Positions 1 through 12,938 of a DNA stretch of 64,000 nucleotides are shown in pieces. The notes below the pieces were generated by a model. It saw only the letters and a list, made by a program, of their open reading frames with translations, searched no databases and was not told where the DNA came from. The stretch is taken from positions 83,953,995 to 84,017,994 of the forward strand of contig OX393555.1 of NCBI GenBank assembly GCA_947650365.1. The letters are read 5' to 3'. This DNA is from Chamaelirium japonicum (Eukaryota; Streptophyta; Magnoliopsida; Liliales; Melanthiaceae). Each line of letters starts with the position of its first letter. Position 1 is the first letter of the stretch. The position numbers and the translations under genes are program-made.

Positions 1-266
1 GTATCCATTCTAATTTATTTGTAAGATCCATTCTAATTCATTCGTACGATCCATTCTAATTCATTCGTACGATCCATTCTAATTCATTCGTACGATCTAT
101 TCTAATTCATTCATACAATCCATTCTAATTCTTTCACACGATCCATTCTAATTCATTCGTACGATCCATTCTAATTCATTCGCACAATCCATTCTATTTC
201 ATTCGTACGATCCATTCTTACTCATTCGTATGATCCATTCTAATTCATTCGCACGAATCTATCCAT
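1..266 (-). repeat. minus block
   Basis: Enters the window already inside the array. Its last monomers (ATTTC, TTACTC, CGTATG, a 28-mer) form the left arm and loop of the L33 hairpin. Switch on ATCCAT-A-ATGGAT at 261-273. Confidence 0.93.
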
Positions 267-269
267 AAT
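237..269 (-). repeat. 33-bp hairpin spacer (L33), orientation A
   Basis: A minus-oriented 28-mer plus CCATAAT, between arms CTTACTCATTCGTATGATCC on the left and a near-mirror GGATCATACGAATGAGTAAA on the right. The arms continue outward through ATTTC/GAAATAG and GCACAATCC/ATTGTGCG monomers. Confidence 0.88.
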
Positions 270-670
270 GGATCATACGAATGAGTAAAAATGGATCGTA
301 CGAATGAAATAGAATAGATTGTGCGAATGAATTAGAATGGACCGTACGAATGAATTAGAATGGATACATTCGTGCGAATGAATTAGAATGGATCGGACGA
401 ATGAATTAGAATGGATCGTACGAATGAATTAGAATGGATCGTACGAATAAATTAGAATGGATACATTCGTCCGAATGAATTAGAATTGATCATACGAATG
501 AGTAAGAATGGATCGTACGAATGAAATAGAATAGATTGTACGAATGAATTAGAATGGATCCTACGAATGAATTAGAATGGATCGTGTGAAAGAATTAGAA
601 TGGATTGTATTGATGAATTAGAATGGATCGTGCGAATGAATTAGAATGGATCGTACGAATGAATTAGAAT

Positions 671-1205
671 GGATCAAATGAATGAATTAGAATGGTTACA
701 TTCATGCGAATGAATTAGAATGGATCGTACGAATGGATTAGAATGGATCGTACGAATGGATTAGAAGGGATACATTCGTGCGAATGAATTAGAATGGATC
801 ATACGAATGAGTAAGAATGGATCGTACGAATGAAATAGAATGGATTGTACGAATGAATTAGAATGGATCGTGCGAATGAATTTGAATGGATCGTACGAAT
901 GAATTAGAATGGATCGTGCTAATGAATTAGAATTGATCGTACGAATGAAATAGACTGGATTGTACGAATGATTTAGAATGGATCGTGCGAATGAATTAGA
1001 ATGGATCGTGTGAAAGAATTAGAATGGATTGTATGAATGAATTAGAATGGATCGTACGAATGAATTAGAATGGATCGTACGAAGGAATTAGAATGGATCG
1101 TACGAATGAATTAGAATGGATCGTACGAATGAATTAGAATAGATCGTACGAATGAATTAGAATGGATCGTACAAAGGAATTAGAATGGATCGTACGAATG
1201 AATTA
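671..1205 (+). repeat. 516-bp tandem duplication, copy 1
   Basis: Marker monomers CAAATG/GGTTACATTC (671), TTTGAATGG (881), TAGACTGG (951) and GAAGG (1081) recur at 1210, 1397, 1467 and 1597. The offset is 539 then 516, a one-monomer difference; 516 equals twenty 23-mers plus two 28-mers. Confidence 0.87.
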
Positions 1206-1209
1206 GTAT

Positions 1210-1720
1210 GGATCAAATGAATGAATTAGAATGGTTACATTCATGCGAATGGATTAGAATGGATCGTACGAATGGATTAGAATGGATACATTCGTGCGAA
1301 TGAATTAGAATGGATCATACGAATGAGTAAGAATGGATCGTACGAATGAAATAGAATGGATTGTACGAATGAATTAGAATGGATCATGCGAATGAATTTG
1401 AATGGATCGTACGAATGAATTAGAATGGATCGTGCTAATGAATTAGAATTGATCGTATGAATGAAATAGACTGGATTGTACGAATGATTTAGAATGGATC
1501 GTGCGAATGAATTAGAATGGATCGTGTGAAAGAATTAGAATGGATTGTATGAATGAATTAGAATGGATCGTACGAATGAATTAGAATGGATCGTACGAAG
1601 GAATTAGAATGGATCATACGAATGAATTAGAATGGATCGTACGAATGAATTAGAATAGATCGTACGAATGAATTAGAATGGATCGTACGAAGGTATTAGA
1701 ATGGATCGTACGAATGAATT
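1210..1720 (+). repeat. 516-bp tandem duplication, copy 2
   Basis: Copy of 671-1205 in direct orientation, one 23-bp monomer shorter near its start. The same ordered variants (CAAATG, TTACATTC 28-mer, TTTGAATGG, GTGCTAATG) recur near 10945-11220 and 24925-25200, so the cassette predates the duplication. Confidence 0.87.
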
Positions 1721-2165
1721 AGAATGGATATATTCGTGCAAATGAATTAGAATGGATCGTATGAATGTATTAGAATGGATCGTATGAGTGAATTAGAATG
1801 GATCGTACGAATAAATTAGAATGGATCGTATGATTGAATAAGAATGGATACATTCGTGTGAATGAATTAGAATAGATCGTATGAATGAATTAAAATAGAT
1901 TTTTTGAATGAATTAGAACTGATCGTACGAATGAATTAGAATGCATACATTCGTGCGAATGAATTAGAATGGATTGTATGAATGAATTAGAATGGATCGT
2001 ACGAATGAATTAGAATGGATACATTCGTGCGAATAAATTAGAATGGATCGTACGAATGAATTAGAATGGATCGTACGAATGAATTAGAATGGATACATTC
2101 GTGCGAATGAATTAGAACGGATCGGACGAATGAATTAGAATGGATCATACGAATGAATTAGAATG

Positions 2166-2395
2166 GATCAAATGAATGAATTAGAATGGATCGTACAAAT
2201 GAATTAGAATGGATCGTACGAATGGATTAGAATGGATACATTCGAGCGAATGAATTAGAATGGATCGTACGAATGAATTAGAATGGATCGTACGAATGGA
2301 TTAGATTGGATCCTACGAATGGATTAGAATGGATACCTTTGTGCATATGAATTAGAATGGATCGTACGAATGAATTAGAATAGATCATATTAATG
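2166..2395 (+). repeat. Q cassette, plus orientation
   Basis: Ordered variant monomers: CAAATG, GTACGAATGG, 28-mer ACATTCGAGCG, CCTACGAATGG, 28-mer ACCTTTGTGCATATG, CATATTAATG. This copy lacks the TTACATTCATG 28-mer usually found second. Confidence 0.8.
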
Positions 2396-3360
2396 AATTA
2401 GAATGGATCATACGAATGAATTAGAATGGATACATTCGTGCGAATGAATTAGAATGGATTGTGCGAATCAATTAGACTGGATCGTGCGAACGAATAAGAA
2501 TAGATCATACGAATAAATTAGAATGGATCGTTCGAATTAATTAGAATGGATACATTCGTGCGAATGAATTAGAATGGATTGTATGAATGAATTAGAATGG
2601 ATCGTACGAATGAATTAGAATGGATCATACGAATTAATTAGAATGGATCATACGAATGAATTAGAATGGATCGTACGAATGAATTAGAATGGATACATTC
2701 GTGCGAATGAATTAGAATGGATTGTGCGAATGAATAAGAATAGATCGAGCGAATGAATTAGAATGGATCGTACGAATGAATTAGAATGGATACATTTGTG
2801 CGAATGAATTAGAATGGATCATACGAATGAATTAGAATGGATCGTATGAATGAATTAGAATGGATCGTACGAATGAATTAGAATGGATCATGCGAATGAA
2901 TTAGAATGGATCGTATGAATGAATTAGAATGGATCGTATGAATGAACTAGAATGGATACATTCGTGCGAATGAATTAGAATGGATCGTACGAATGAATTA
3001 GAATGGATCGTACGAATGAATTAGAATGGATCTTACGAATGAATTAGAATCGATCGTACGAATGAATTAGAATGGATACATTCGTGCGAATGAATTAGAA
3101 TGGATCGGACGAATGAATTAGAATGGATCGTACGAATGAATTAGAATGGATCGTACGAATGAATTAGAATGGATCGTACGAATAAATTAGAATGGATACA
3201 TTCGTCCGAATGAATTAGAATGGATCATATGAATGAGTAAGAATGGATCGTACGAATGAAATAGAATAGATTGTACGAATGAAATAGAATGGATCCTACG
3301 AATGAATTAGAATGGATCGTGTGAAAGAATTAGAATGGATTGTATGAATTAATTAGAATG

Positions 3361-3419
3361 GATCGTATGAATGAATTAGAATGGATCGTGCGAATGAATT
3401 CGAATGGATCGTACGAATT
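3361..3419 (+). repeat. 59-bp hairpin spacer (L59), orientation A
   Basis: Spacer made of a CGTATG monomer, a CGTGCG monomer carrying TTCG instead of TTAG, and a 13-base GATCGTACGAATT end. The left arm reads inward through CCTACG, GTGTGAAAG and ATTGTATG; the right arm is the mirror. Confidence 0.9.
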
Positions 3420-5575
3420 CATTCTAATTCATTCATACAATCCATTCTAATTCTTTCGCACGATCTATTCTAATTCATTCGTAAGATCCATTCTAATTCA
3501 TTCGTACAATCTATTATATTTCATTCGTACGATCCATTCTTACTCATTCGTATGATCCATTCTAATTCATTCGTACAATCTATTCTATTTCATTCGTACG
3601 ATCCATTCTTACTCATTCGTATGATCCATTCTAATTCATTCGTACGAATGTATCCATTCTAATTCATTCGTACGATCCATTCTAATTCTTTCATACGATC
3701 CATTCTAATTCATTCATTCAATCCATTCTAATTCTTTCACACGATCCATTCTAATTCATTCGTAGGATCCATTCTAATTAATTCGTACAATCTATTCTAT
3801 TTCATTCGTACGATCCATTCTTACTCATTCGTATGATCCATTCTAATTCATTCGGACGAATGTATACATTCTAATTTATTCATACGATCCATTCTAATTC
3901 ATTCGTACGATCCATTCTAATTCATTCGTACGATCCATTCTAATTCATTCGTCCGATCCATTCTAATTCATTCGCACGAATGTATCCATTCTAATTCATT
4001 CGTACAATCCATTCTAATTCATTCGCACGAATATATCCATTCTAGTTCATTCGTACGATCCATTCTAATTCATTCGTACGATCCATTCTAATTCATTCGC
4101 ACGATCCATTCTAATTCATTCGTACGATCCATTCTAATTCATTCATACGATCCATTCTAATTCATTCGTACGATCCATTCTAATTCATTCGCACAAATGT
4201 ATCCATTCTAATTCATTCGTACGATCCATTCTAATTCATTCGCACGATCCATTCTAATTCATTCGTACGATCCATTCTAATTCTTTCACACGATCCATTC
4301 TAATTCATTCGTACGATCCATTCTAATTCATTCACACGATCCACTCTAATTCATTCATACGATCCATTCTAATTCATTCATACGATCCATTCTAATTCAT
4401 TCGTATGATCCATTCTAATTCATTCGCACAAATGTATCCATTCTAATTCATTCGTACGATCCATTCTAATTCATTCGCACGATCCATTCTAATTCATTCG
4501 TACGATCCATTCTAATTCATTCGCACAATCTGTTCTTATTCATTCGCACAATCAATTCTAATTCACTCGCACGAATGTATCCATTCTAATTCATTCGTAC
4601 GATCCATTCTAATTCATTCGTACGATCCATTCTAATTCATTCGTATGATCCATTCTAATTAATTCGTATGATCCATTCTAATTCGTTCGTACGATCCATT
4701 CTAATTCATTCATAAAATCCATTCTAATTCTTTCGTACGATCCATTCTAATTCACTCATACGATCCATTCTAATACATTCATACGATCCCTTCTAATTCA
4801 TTTGCACGAATATATCCATTCTAATTCATTCGTACGATCCATTCTAATTCATTCGTACGATCCATTCTAATTCATTCGCACAATACATTCTAATTCATTC
4901 GCACGAATGTATCCATTCTAATTCATTCGTACGATCCATTCTAATTCATTCGTACGATCCTTTCTAATTCATTCGTATGATCCATTCTAATTAATTCGTA
5001 TGATCCATTCTAATTCATTCGTACGATCCATTCTAATTCATTCTTACAATCCATTCTAATTCATTCGTACGATCCATTCTAGTTCATTCGTACGATCCAT
5101 TCTAATTCATTCGTACGATCCATTCTAATTCATTCGCACAATCCATTCTAATTCATTCGCACGAATGTATCCATTCTAATTCATTCGTACGATCCATTCT
5201 AATTCATTCGTACGATCCTTTCTAATCCATTCGTATGATCCATTCTAATTAATTCGTATGATCCATTCTAATTCATTCGTACGATCCATTCTAATTCATT
5301 CTTACAATCCATTCTAATTCATTCGTACGATCCATTCTAATTCACTCATACGATCCATTCTAATACATTCATACGATCCATTCTAATTCATTTGCACGAA
5401 TATATCCATTCTAATTCATTCGTATGATCCATTCTAATTCCTTCGTACGATCCATTCTAATTCATTCGTACGATCTATTCTAATTCATTCGCACGATCCA
5501 TTCTAATTTATTCGTACGATCCATTCTAATTCTTTCACACGATCCATTCTAATTCATTCGTACGATCCATTCTAA
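3418..5575 (-). repeat. minus block, 2.16 kb
   Basis: Opens with the mirror of K, in which the GAAATAG/GAGTAAG group is doubled (3504-3645); K recurs in mirror at 3700-3855. Ends abruptly at TCTAA/CGTAC, one of the few switches with no clear palindrome. Confidence 0.94.
4659..5400 (-). repeat. local tandem repeats marked by TTAATTCGTATG
   Basis: The variant pair CGTATGATCC / AATTCGTATG occurs at 4661, 4993 and 5251. The spacings of 332 (twelve 23-mers plus two 28-mers) and 258 (ten plus one) show small unequal-exchange duplications. Confidence 0.75.
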
Positions 5576-6959
5576 CGTACGAATGAATTAGAATGAATCG
5601 TGTGAATGAATTAGAATGGATCGTACGAATGAATTAGAATGGATCGTACGAATGAACTAAAATGGATACATTCATGCGAATGAATTAGAATGGATCGTAC
5701 GAATGAATTAGAATGGATCGTACGAATGAATTAGAATGGATCTTACGAAAGAATTAGAATGGATCGTACGAATGAATTAGAATGGATCGTACGAATGAAT
5801 TAGAATGGATACATTCGTGCGAATGAATTAGAATGGATCGGACGAATGAATTAGAATGGATCGTACGAATGAATTAGAACGGATCGTACAAATGAATTAG
5901 AATGGATCGTACGAATAAATTAGAATGGATACATTCATCCGAATGAATTAGAATGGATCATACGAATGAGTAAGAATGGATCGTACGAATGAAATAGAAT
6001 AGATTGTACGAATGAATTAGAATGGATTCATACGAATGAATTAGAATAGATACATTCGTGCGAATGAATTAGAATGGATCATACCAATGAGTCAGAATGG
6101 ATCGTACGAATGAAATAGAATGGATTGTGCGAATGAATTAGAATGGATCGTACGAATGAATTAGAATGGATCGTGTGAAAGAATTAGAATGGATTGTATG
6201 AATGAATTAGAATAGATCGTATGAATGAATAAGAACAGATCGTGCGAATGAATTAGAATGGATCATACGAATGAATTAGAATGGATCGTGCGAATGAATT
6301 AGAATGGACCGTACGAATGAATTAGAATGAATACATTTGTGCGAATGAATTAGAATGGATCGTACGAATGAATTAGAATGGATCGTATGAATGAATTAGA
6401 ATGGATCGTACGAATGAATTAGAATGGATCGTGCGAATGAATTAGAATGGATCGTACGAATAAATTAGAATGGATCGTACGAATGAATTAGAATGGATAC
6501 ATTCGTGGGAATGAATTAGAATGGATCGTACGAATGAATTAGAATGGATCGTACGAATGAATTAGAATGGATCTTACGAATGAATTAGAATGGATCGTAC
6601 GAATGAATTAGAATGGATACATTCGTGCGAATGAATTAGAATGGATCGGACGAATGAATTAGAATGAATCGTACGAATGAATTACAATGGATCGTACGAA
6701 TGAATTAGAGTGGATCGTGCTAATGAATTAGAATTGATCGTACGAATGAAATAGAATGGATTGTACGAATGATTTAGAATGGATCGTACGAATGAATTAG
6801 AATGGATCGTACGAATGATTTAGAATGGATACATTCGTGCGAATGAATTAGAATGGATCGTACGAATGAGTAAGAATGGATCGTACGAATGAAATAGAAT
6901 GGATCATATTAATGAATTAGAATGGATACATTCATGCGAATGAATTAGAATGGATCGTG
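5576..6959 (+). repeat. plus block, 1.38 kb
   Basis: Two partial K runs (5926-6030 and 6070-6215). Near 6026 an extra T (GGATTCATACG) makes a 24-bp monomer. Ends on GTGCAC. Confidence 0.94.
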
Positions 6960-6962
6960 CAC
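6957..6962. other. GTGCAC strand-switch axis, form 1
   Basis: Axis inside GATCGTGCACGAATGTATCC. Both sides carry CATATTAATG (plus, near 6905) or its mirror (near 7005), giving arms around an asymmetric centre of a 28-mer plus one 23-mer. Confidence 0.8.
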
Positions 6963-8099
6963 GAATGTATCCATTCTAATTCATTCGTACGATCCATTCT
7001 AATTCATTAATATGATCCATTCTAATTCATTCGTACGATCTATTCTAATTCATATGTACAAAGGTATCCATTCTAATACATTCGTAGGATCCATTCTAAT
7101 CCATTCGTACGATCCATTCTAATTCATTCGTACGATCCATTCTAATTCATTCGCTCGAATGTATCCATTCTAATCCATTCGTACGATCCATTCTAATCCA
7201 TTCGTACGATCCATTCTAATTCATTCACATGAATGTAACCATTCTAATTCATTCATTTGATCCATTCTAATTCATTCGTATGATCCATTCTAATTCATTC
7301 GTCCGATCCATTCTAATTCATTCGCACGAATGTATCCATTCTAATTCATTCGTACGATCGATTCTAATTCATTCGTACGATCCATTCTAATTCATTCGTA
7401 AGATCCATTCTAATTCATTCGTACGATCCATTCTAATTCATTCGTACGATCCATTCTAATTCTTTCATACGATCCATTCTAATTCATTCATACAATCCAT
7501 TCTAATTCTTTCACACGATCCATTCTAATTCATTCGTAGGATCCATTCTAATTCATTCGTACAATCTATTCTATTTCATTCGTACAATCCATTCTTACTC
7601 ATTCGTATGATATATTCTAATTCATTCGGACGAATGTATCCATTCTAATTTATTCGTACGATCCATTCTAATTCATTCGTACGATCCATTCTAATTCATT
7701 CGCACGATCCATTCTAATTCATTCGTACGATCCATTCTAATTCATTCATACGATCCATTCTAATTCATTCGTACGATCCATTCTAATTCATTCATACAAT
7801 CCATTCTAATTCATTCGTACGATCCATTCTAATTCACTCATACGATCCATTCTAATACATTCATACGACCCATTCTAATTCATTTGCACGAATATATCCA
7901 TTCTAATTCATTCGTACGATCCATTCTAATTCCTTCGTACGATCCATTCTAATTCATTCGTACGATCTATTCTAATTCATTCGTACGATCCATTCTAATT
8001 CATTCGTACGATCCATTCTAATTCCTTCGTACGATCCATTCTAATTCATTCGTACGATCCATTCTAATTCATTCGTACAATCGATTCTAATTCATTCGT
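6960..8099 (-). repeat. minus block, 1.14 kb
   Basis: Mirrored Q cassette first, then mirrored K (CTTTCACACG near 7507, CGTAGG near 7547, CGGACGAATG near 7627). Ends on ATTCGTACGAAT. The last 200 bp match 23.9-24.1, 40.1-40.3 and 41.9-42.1 kb. Confidence 0.94.
7005..7262 (-). repeat. Q cassette, minus orientation
   Basis: Mirror order from TAATATGATCC through ATATGTACAAAGGTATCC, CGTAGGATCC, CGCTCGAATGTATCC, two CCATTCGTACG, CACATGAATGTAACC to CATTTGATCC. Starts 45 bp after the GTGCAC axis at 6957. Confidence 0.87.
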
Positions 8100-8550
8100 A
8101 CGAATGGATACATTCGTACGAATGGATATATTCGTGTGAATGAATTAGAATGGATCGTACGAATGAGTAAGAATGGATCGTACAAATGAAATAGAATGGA
8201 TTGCACGAATGATTTAGAATGGATCGTACGAATGAATTAGAATGGATCGTGTGAAAGAATTAGAATGGATTGTATGAATGAATTAGAATGGATCGTACGA
8301 AGGAATTAGAATGGATCGTACGAATGAATTAGAATGGATCGTACGAATGAATTAGAATAGATCGTACGAATGAATTAGAATGGATCGTACGAATGAATTA
8401 GAATGGATCGTGTGAAAGAATTAGAATGGATCGTACGAATGAATTAGAATGGTTCGTGCTAATGAATTAGAATGGATCGTACGAATAAACTAGAATGTAT
8501 CGTGCTAATGAATTAGAATTGATCGAACGAATGAATTAGCATGGATCGTG
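8100..8550 (+). repeat. plus block, 451 bp
   Basis: Starts with two short 28-mer-like units, then GAGTAAG, GAAATAG, GTGTGAAAG. Ends with GTGCTAATG and GAACG/TTAGCATGG monomers and a GTGCATTCG axis. Confidence 0.92.
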
Positions 8551-8815
8551 CATTCGTACGATCCATTCTAATTCATTCGTATGATCCATTCTAATTCATT
8601 CGTACGATCCATTCTAATTCATTCGTACGATCCATTCTAATTCATTTGCACGAATGTATCCATTCTAGTTCATTCGTACGATCCATTCTAATTCATTCGT
8701 ACGATCCATTCTAATTCATTCATACGATCTATTCTAATTCATTCATACAATCCATTCTAATTCTTTCACACGATCCATTCTAATTCATTCGCACAATCCA
8801 TTCTATTTCATTCGT
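8551..8815 (-). repeat. minus block, 265 bp
   Basis: Ordinary mirrored monomers with a CTTTCACACG and a GCACAATCC/ATTTC pair; switches on TTCGTACGAA at 8811-8820. Confidence 0.92.
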
Positions 8816-9484
8816 ACGAATGGATTAGAATGGATACATTCGAGCGAATGAATTAGAATGGATCGTACGAATGAATTAGAATGGATCGTACGAAGGAATT
8901 AGAATGGATCGTACGAATGAATTAGAATGGATCGTACTAATGAATTAGAATAGATCATACGAATGAATTAGAGTGGATCGTACGAAGGAATTAGAATGGA
9001 TCGTACGAATGAATTAGAATGTATCGTACGAATGAACTAGAATGGATACATTCGTGCGAATGAATTAGAATGGATCGTACGAATGAATTAGAATGGATCG
9101 TACGAATGAATTAGAATGGATCTTACGAATGAATTAGAATGGATCGTACGAATGAATTAGAATGGATATATTCGTGCGAATGAATTAGAATGGATCGGAC
9201 GAATGAATTAGAATGGATCGTACGAATGAATTAGAATGGATCGTACGAATAAATTAGAATGGATACATTCGTCCGAATGAATTAGAATGGATCATACGAA
9301 TGAGTAAGAATGGATTGTATGAATGTATTAGAATAGATTGTACGAATTAATTAGAATGGATTAGACGAATGAATTAGAATGGATCGTGTGAAATAATTAG
9401 AATGGATTGTATGAATGAATTAGAATGGATCGTATGAATGAATTAGAATGGATCGTGCGAATGAATTCGAATGGATCGTACGAA
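8816..9484 (+). repeat. plus block, 669 bp
   Basis: 8931-9210 matches 24613-24890, marking the start of the 16-kb unit. The last part is a degraded K arm leading into L59. Confidence 0.93.
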
Positions 9485-9486
9485 TT
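9428..9486 (+). repeat. L59 spacer, orientation A
   Basis: Same 59 bases as at 3361. Here the arms are long: a 28-mer with TCCG lies near 9262 on the left and its mirror near 9635 on the right, with GAGTAAG, ATTGTACG, GTGTGAAA and ATTGTATG monomers between, so each arm spans roughly 160-190 bp. Confidence 0.9.
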
Positions 9487-9835
9487 CATTCTAATTCATT
9501 CATACAATCAATTCTAATTCTTTCACATGATCTATTCTAATTCATTCGTAGGATCCATTCTAATTCATTCGTACAATCTATTCTATTTCATTCGTACGAT
9601 CCATTCTTACTCTTTCGTATGATCCATTCTAATTCATTCGGACGAATGTATCCATTCTAATTTATTCGTACGATCCATTCTAATTCATTCGTACGATCCA
9701 TTCTAATTCCTTCGTACGATCCATTCTAATTCATTCGTACGATCCATTCTAATTCATTCATACGATCCATTCTAATTCATTCGTACGATCCATTCTAATT
9801 CATTCGCACAAATGTATCCATTCTAATTCATTCGT
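9485..9835 (-). repeat. minus block, 351 bp
   Basis: Mirrored K arm to CGGACGAATG near 9635, then plain monomers. Ends on TTCGTACGAA at 9831-9840. Confidence 0.93.
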
Positions 9836-10174
9836 ACGAAGGAATTAGAATGGATCGTACGAATGAATTAGAATGGATCGTACGAATGAATTAGAATGGA
9901 TATATTCGTGCAAATGAATTAGAATGGATCGTATGAATGTATTAGAATGGATCGTCTGAGTGAATTAGAATGGATCATACGAATGAATTAGAATGGATCG
10001 TATGAATAAATTAGAATGGTTACATTCGTGCGAATGAATTAGAATAGATCGTACGAATGAATTAGAATGGATCGTACGAATAAATTAGAATGGATCGTGG
10101 GAATGAATTAGAATGGATCGTACGAATGAATTAGAATGGATCCACCGAATGAGTTAGAATGGATCGAACGAATG
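9836..10174 (+). repeat. plus block, 339 bp
   Basis: Includes a CGTGGG monomer, a GATCCACCGAATGAG monomer and a 28-mer reading ATATTCGTGCAAATG. This stretch (9.1-10.75 kb region) is missing from 16-kb copy 2. Switch at AATGATCCATTC. Confidence 0.91.
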
Positions 10175-10615
10175 ATCCATTCTAATTCATTCATACGATC
10201 CATTCTAATTCATTTGCACGAATATATCCATTCTAATTCATTCGTACAATCCATTCTAATTCCTTCGTACAATCCATTCTAATTCCTTCGTACGATCCAT
10301 TCTAATTCCTTCGTACGATCCATTCTATTTCATTCGTATGATCCATTCTAATTCCTTCGTACGATCCATTCTAATTCCTTCGTATCCATTCTAATTCACT
10401 CATACGATCCATTCTAATTCATTCATACGATCTATTCCAATTCATTCATACAATCCATTCTAATTCTTTCACGCGATCCATTCTAATTCATTCGTACAAT
10501 CCATTCTAATTCATTCGCACAATCCATTCTATTTCATTCGTACGATCCATTCTTACTCATTGGTACGATCCATTCTAATTCATTCGCACGAATGTATCCA
10601 TTCTAATTCATTCGT
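10175..10615 (-). repeat. minus block, 441 bp
   Basis: Run of CCTTCG monomers with a shortened one (CCTTCGTATCC near 10377) also seen near 21302, 37447, 57053 and 58204. Ends on TTCGTACGAA. Confidence 0.92.
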
Positions 10616-11963
10616 ACGAATGAATTAGAATGGATCGTACGAATGAATTAGAATGGATCGTGCGAATGAATTAGAATGGATCGTATGAATGAATTAGAAT
10701 GGATCGTACGAATGAACTAGAATGGATACATTCGTGCGAATGAATTAGAATGGATCGTACGAACGAATTAGAATGGATCGTACGAATGAATTAGAATGGA
10801 TCTTACGAATGAATTAGAATGGATCGTACGAATAAATTAGAATGGATCGTATGAATGGTTTAGAATGGATACATTCATGCGAATGAATTAGAATGGATCG
10901 GACGAATGAATTAGAATGGATCGTACGAATGAATTAGAATGGATCAAATGAATGAATTAGAATGGTTACATTCATGCGAATGAATTAGAATGGATCGTAT
11001 GAATGGATTAGAATGGATCGTACGAATGGATTAGAATGGATACATTCGTGCGAATGAATTAGAATGGATCATACGAATGAGTAAGAATGGATCGTACGAA
11101 TGAAATAGAATGGATTGTACAAATGAATTAGAATGGATCCTGCGAATGAATTTGAATGGATCGTACGAATGAATTAGAATGGATCGTGCTAATGAATTAG
11201 AATTGATCGTACGAATGAAATAGAATGGATTGTACGAATGATTTAGAATGGATCGTACGAATGAATTAGAATGGATCGTACGAATAATTTAGAATGGATA
11301 TATTCGTGCGAATGAATTAGAATGGATCATACGAATGAGTAAGAATGGATCGTACGAATGAAATAGAATGGATTGTACGAATGAATTAGAATGGATTCGT
11401 ATGAATGAATTAGAATGGATACATTCGTGCGAATGAATTAGAATGGATCGTACCAATGAGTAAGAATGGATCGTACGAATGAAATAGAATGGATTGTGTG
11501 AATGAATTAGAATGGATTGTAAGAATGAATTAGAATGGATCGTGTGAAAGAATTAGAATGGATTGTATGAATGAATTAGAATAGATCGTATGAATGAATT
11601 AGAATGGATCGTACGAATGAATTAGAATGGACCGTACGAATGAATTAGAATGGATCGTACGAATGAATTAGAATGGATACATTTGTGCGAATAAATTAGA
11701 ATGGATACATTCGTGCGAAAGAATTAGAATAGATCGTATGAATGAATTAGAATGGATCCTATGAATGAATTAGAATGGATCATGCGAATGAATTAGAATG
11801 AATCGTACGAATGAATTAGAATTGATCGTGCTAATGAATTAGAATTGATCGAACGAATGAATTAGCATGGATCGTGCTAATGAATTAGAATGGAACGTAC
11901 GAATGAATTAGAATGGATCGTGTGAAAGAATTAGAATGGATTGTATGAATGAATTAGAATGAA
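10616..11963 (+). repeat. plus block, 1.35 kb
   Basis: Matches 24740-25942. Contains CAAATG/TTACATTC, TTTGAATGG and a GTGCTAATG-GAACG-TTAGCATGG run. Ends in the flipped L59. Confidence 0.94.
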
Positions 11964-12020
11964 TTCGTATGATACATTCGAATTCATTCGCACGATCCAT
12001 TCTAATTCATTCATACGATC
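11962..12020 (-). repeat. L59 spacer, orientation B (flipped)
   Basis: Reverse complement of the orientation-A spacer with two base changes (CGTATGATAC). It is still flanked by GTGTGAAAG + ATTGTATG on the left and by CATACAATCC + CTTTCACACG on the right, so the loop is inverted relative to the adjacent arms. Confidence 0.88.
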
Positions 12021-12568
12021 CATTCTAATTCATTCATACAATCCATTCTAATTCTTTCACACGATCCATTCTAATTCATTCGTAGGATCCATTCTAATTC
12101 ATTCGTACAATCTATTCTATTTCATTCGTACGATCCATTCTTACTCATTCGTATGATCCATTCTAATTCATTCGGACGAATGTATCCATTCTAATTTATT
12201 CGTACGATCCATTCTAATTTATTCGTACGATCTATTCTAATTCATTTGTACGATCCATTCTAATTCATTCGTCCGATCCATTCTAATTCATTCGCACGAA
12301 TGTATCCATTCTAATTCATTCGTACGATCCATTCTAATTCATTCGTAAGATCCATTCTAATTCATTCGTACGATCCATTCTAATTCATTCGTACGATCCA
12401 TTCTAATTCATTCACACGAATGTATCCATTCTAGTTCATTCGTACGATCCATTCTAATTCATTCGTACGATCCATTCTAATTCATTCGGACGATCCATTC
12501 TAATTCATTCGTAAAATCCATTCTATTTCATTCGTACGATCCATTCTTACTCATTCGTATGATCCATT
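11964..12568 (-). repeat. minus block, 605 bp
   Basis: Mirrored K follows the flipped L59. 23 bp longer than its counterpart 25943-26524 because of an extra CGTAAG monomer near 12346. Confidence 0.94.
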
Positions 12569-12598
12569 ATGGATACATTCGTGCGAATGAATTAGAAC
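12566..12598 (+). repeat. L33 spacer, orientation B (flipped)
   Basis: Reverse complement of the orientation-A loop except for one terminal base, between the same inner arms (CTTACTCATTCGTATGATCC on the left, GGATTATACGAATGAGTAAG on the right). The 28-mer now reads in plus orientation. It lies only 343 bp from an orientation-A copy. Confidence 0.9.
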
Positions 12599-12770
12599 GG
12601 ATTATACGAATGAGTAAGAATGGATCGTACGAATGAAATAGAATGGATTGTGCGAATGAATTAGAATGGATCGTAGAATGGATCAGAATAGATCGTGTAA
12701 AAGAATTAGAATGGATCGTATGAATGAATTATAATGGATCGTGCGAATGAATTCGAATGGATCGTACGAA
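12569..12770 (+). repeat. plus block, 202 bp
   Basis: Between the flipped L33 and an L59. Contains the truncated composite GATCGTAGAATGGATCAG at about 12670. Confidence 0.92.
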
Positions 12771-12772
12771 TT
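12714..12772 (+). repeat. L59 spacer, orientation A
   Basis: Left arm has lost its ATTGTATG monomer and is flanked by a truncated composite (GATCGTAGAATGGATCAG). The right arm keeps CATATAATCC and CTTTCACACG. Confidence 0.85.
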
Positions 12773-12938
12773 CATTCTAATTCATTCATATAATCCATTC
12801 TAATTCTTTCACACGATCTTCTGATCCATTCTACGATCCATTGTAATTCATTCGCACAATCCATTCTATTTCATTCGTACGATCCATTCTTACTCATTCG
12901 TATGATCCATTCTAATTCATTCGCACGAATGTATCCAT
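12771..12938 (-). repeat. minus block, 168 bp
   Basis: Between L59 and an orientation-A L33, with the truncated-monomer composite at 12812-12842. Same length as 26727-26894. Confidence 0.92.
12812..12842 (-). repeat. truncated-monomer composite
   Basis: CACACGATCTTCTGATCC then ATTCTACGATCC then ATTG: three partial monomers fused. The same irregular run sits at 26768-26798, 13,956 bp away, so it was inherited through the 16-kb duplication. Confidence 0.8.

Larger units (their letters stand above)
267..3417 (+). repeat. plus block, 3.15 kb
   Basis: Holds the 516-bp duplication, a Q cassette, regularly spaced 28-mers and, at its end, the ordered run 28-mer(TCCG)-GAGTAAG-GAAATAG-ATTGTACG-CCTACG-GTGTGAAAG-ATTGTATG (here called K). 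Ends on GAATTC. Confidence 0.95.
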
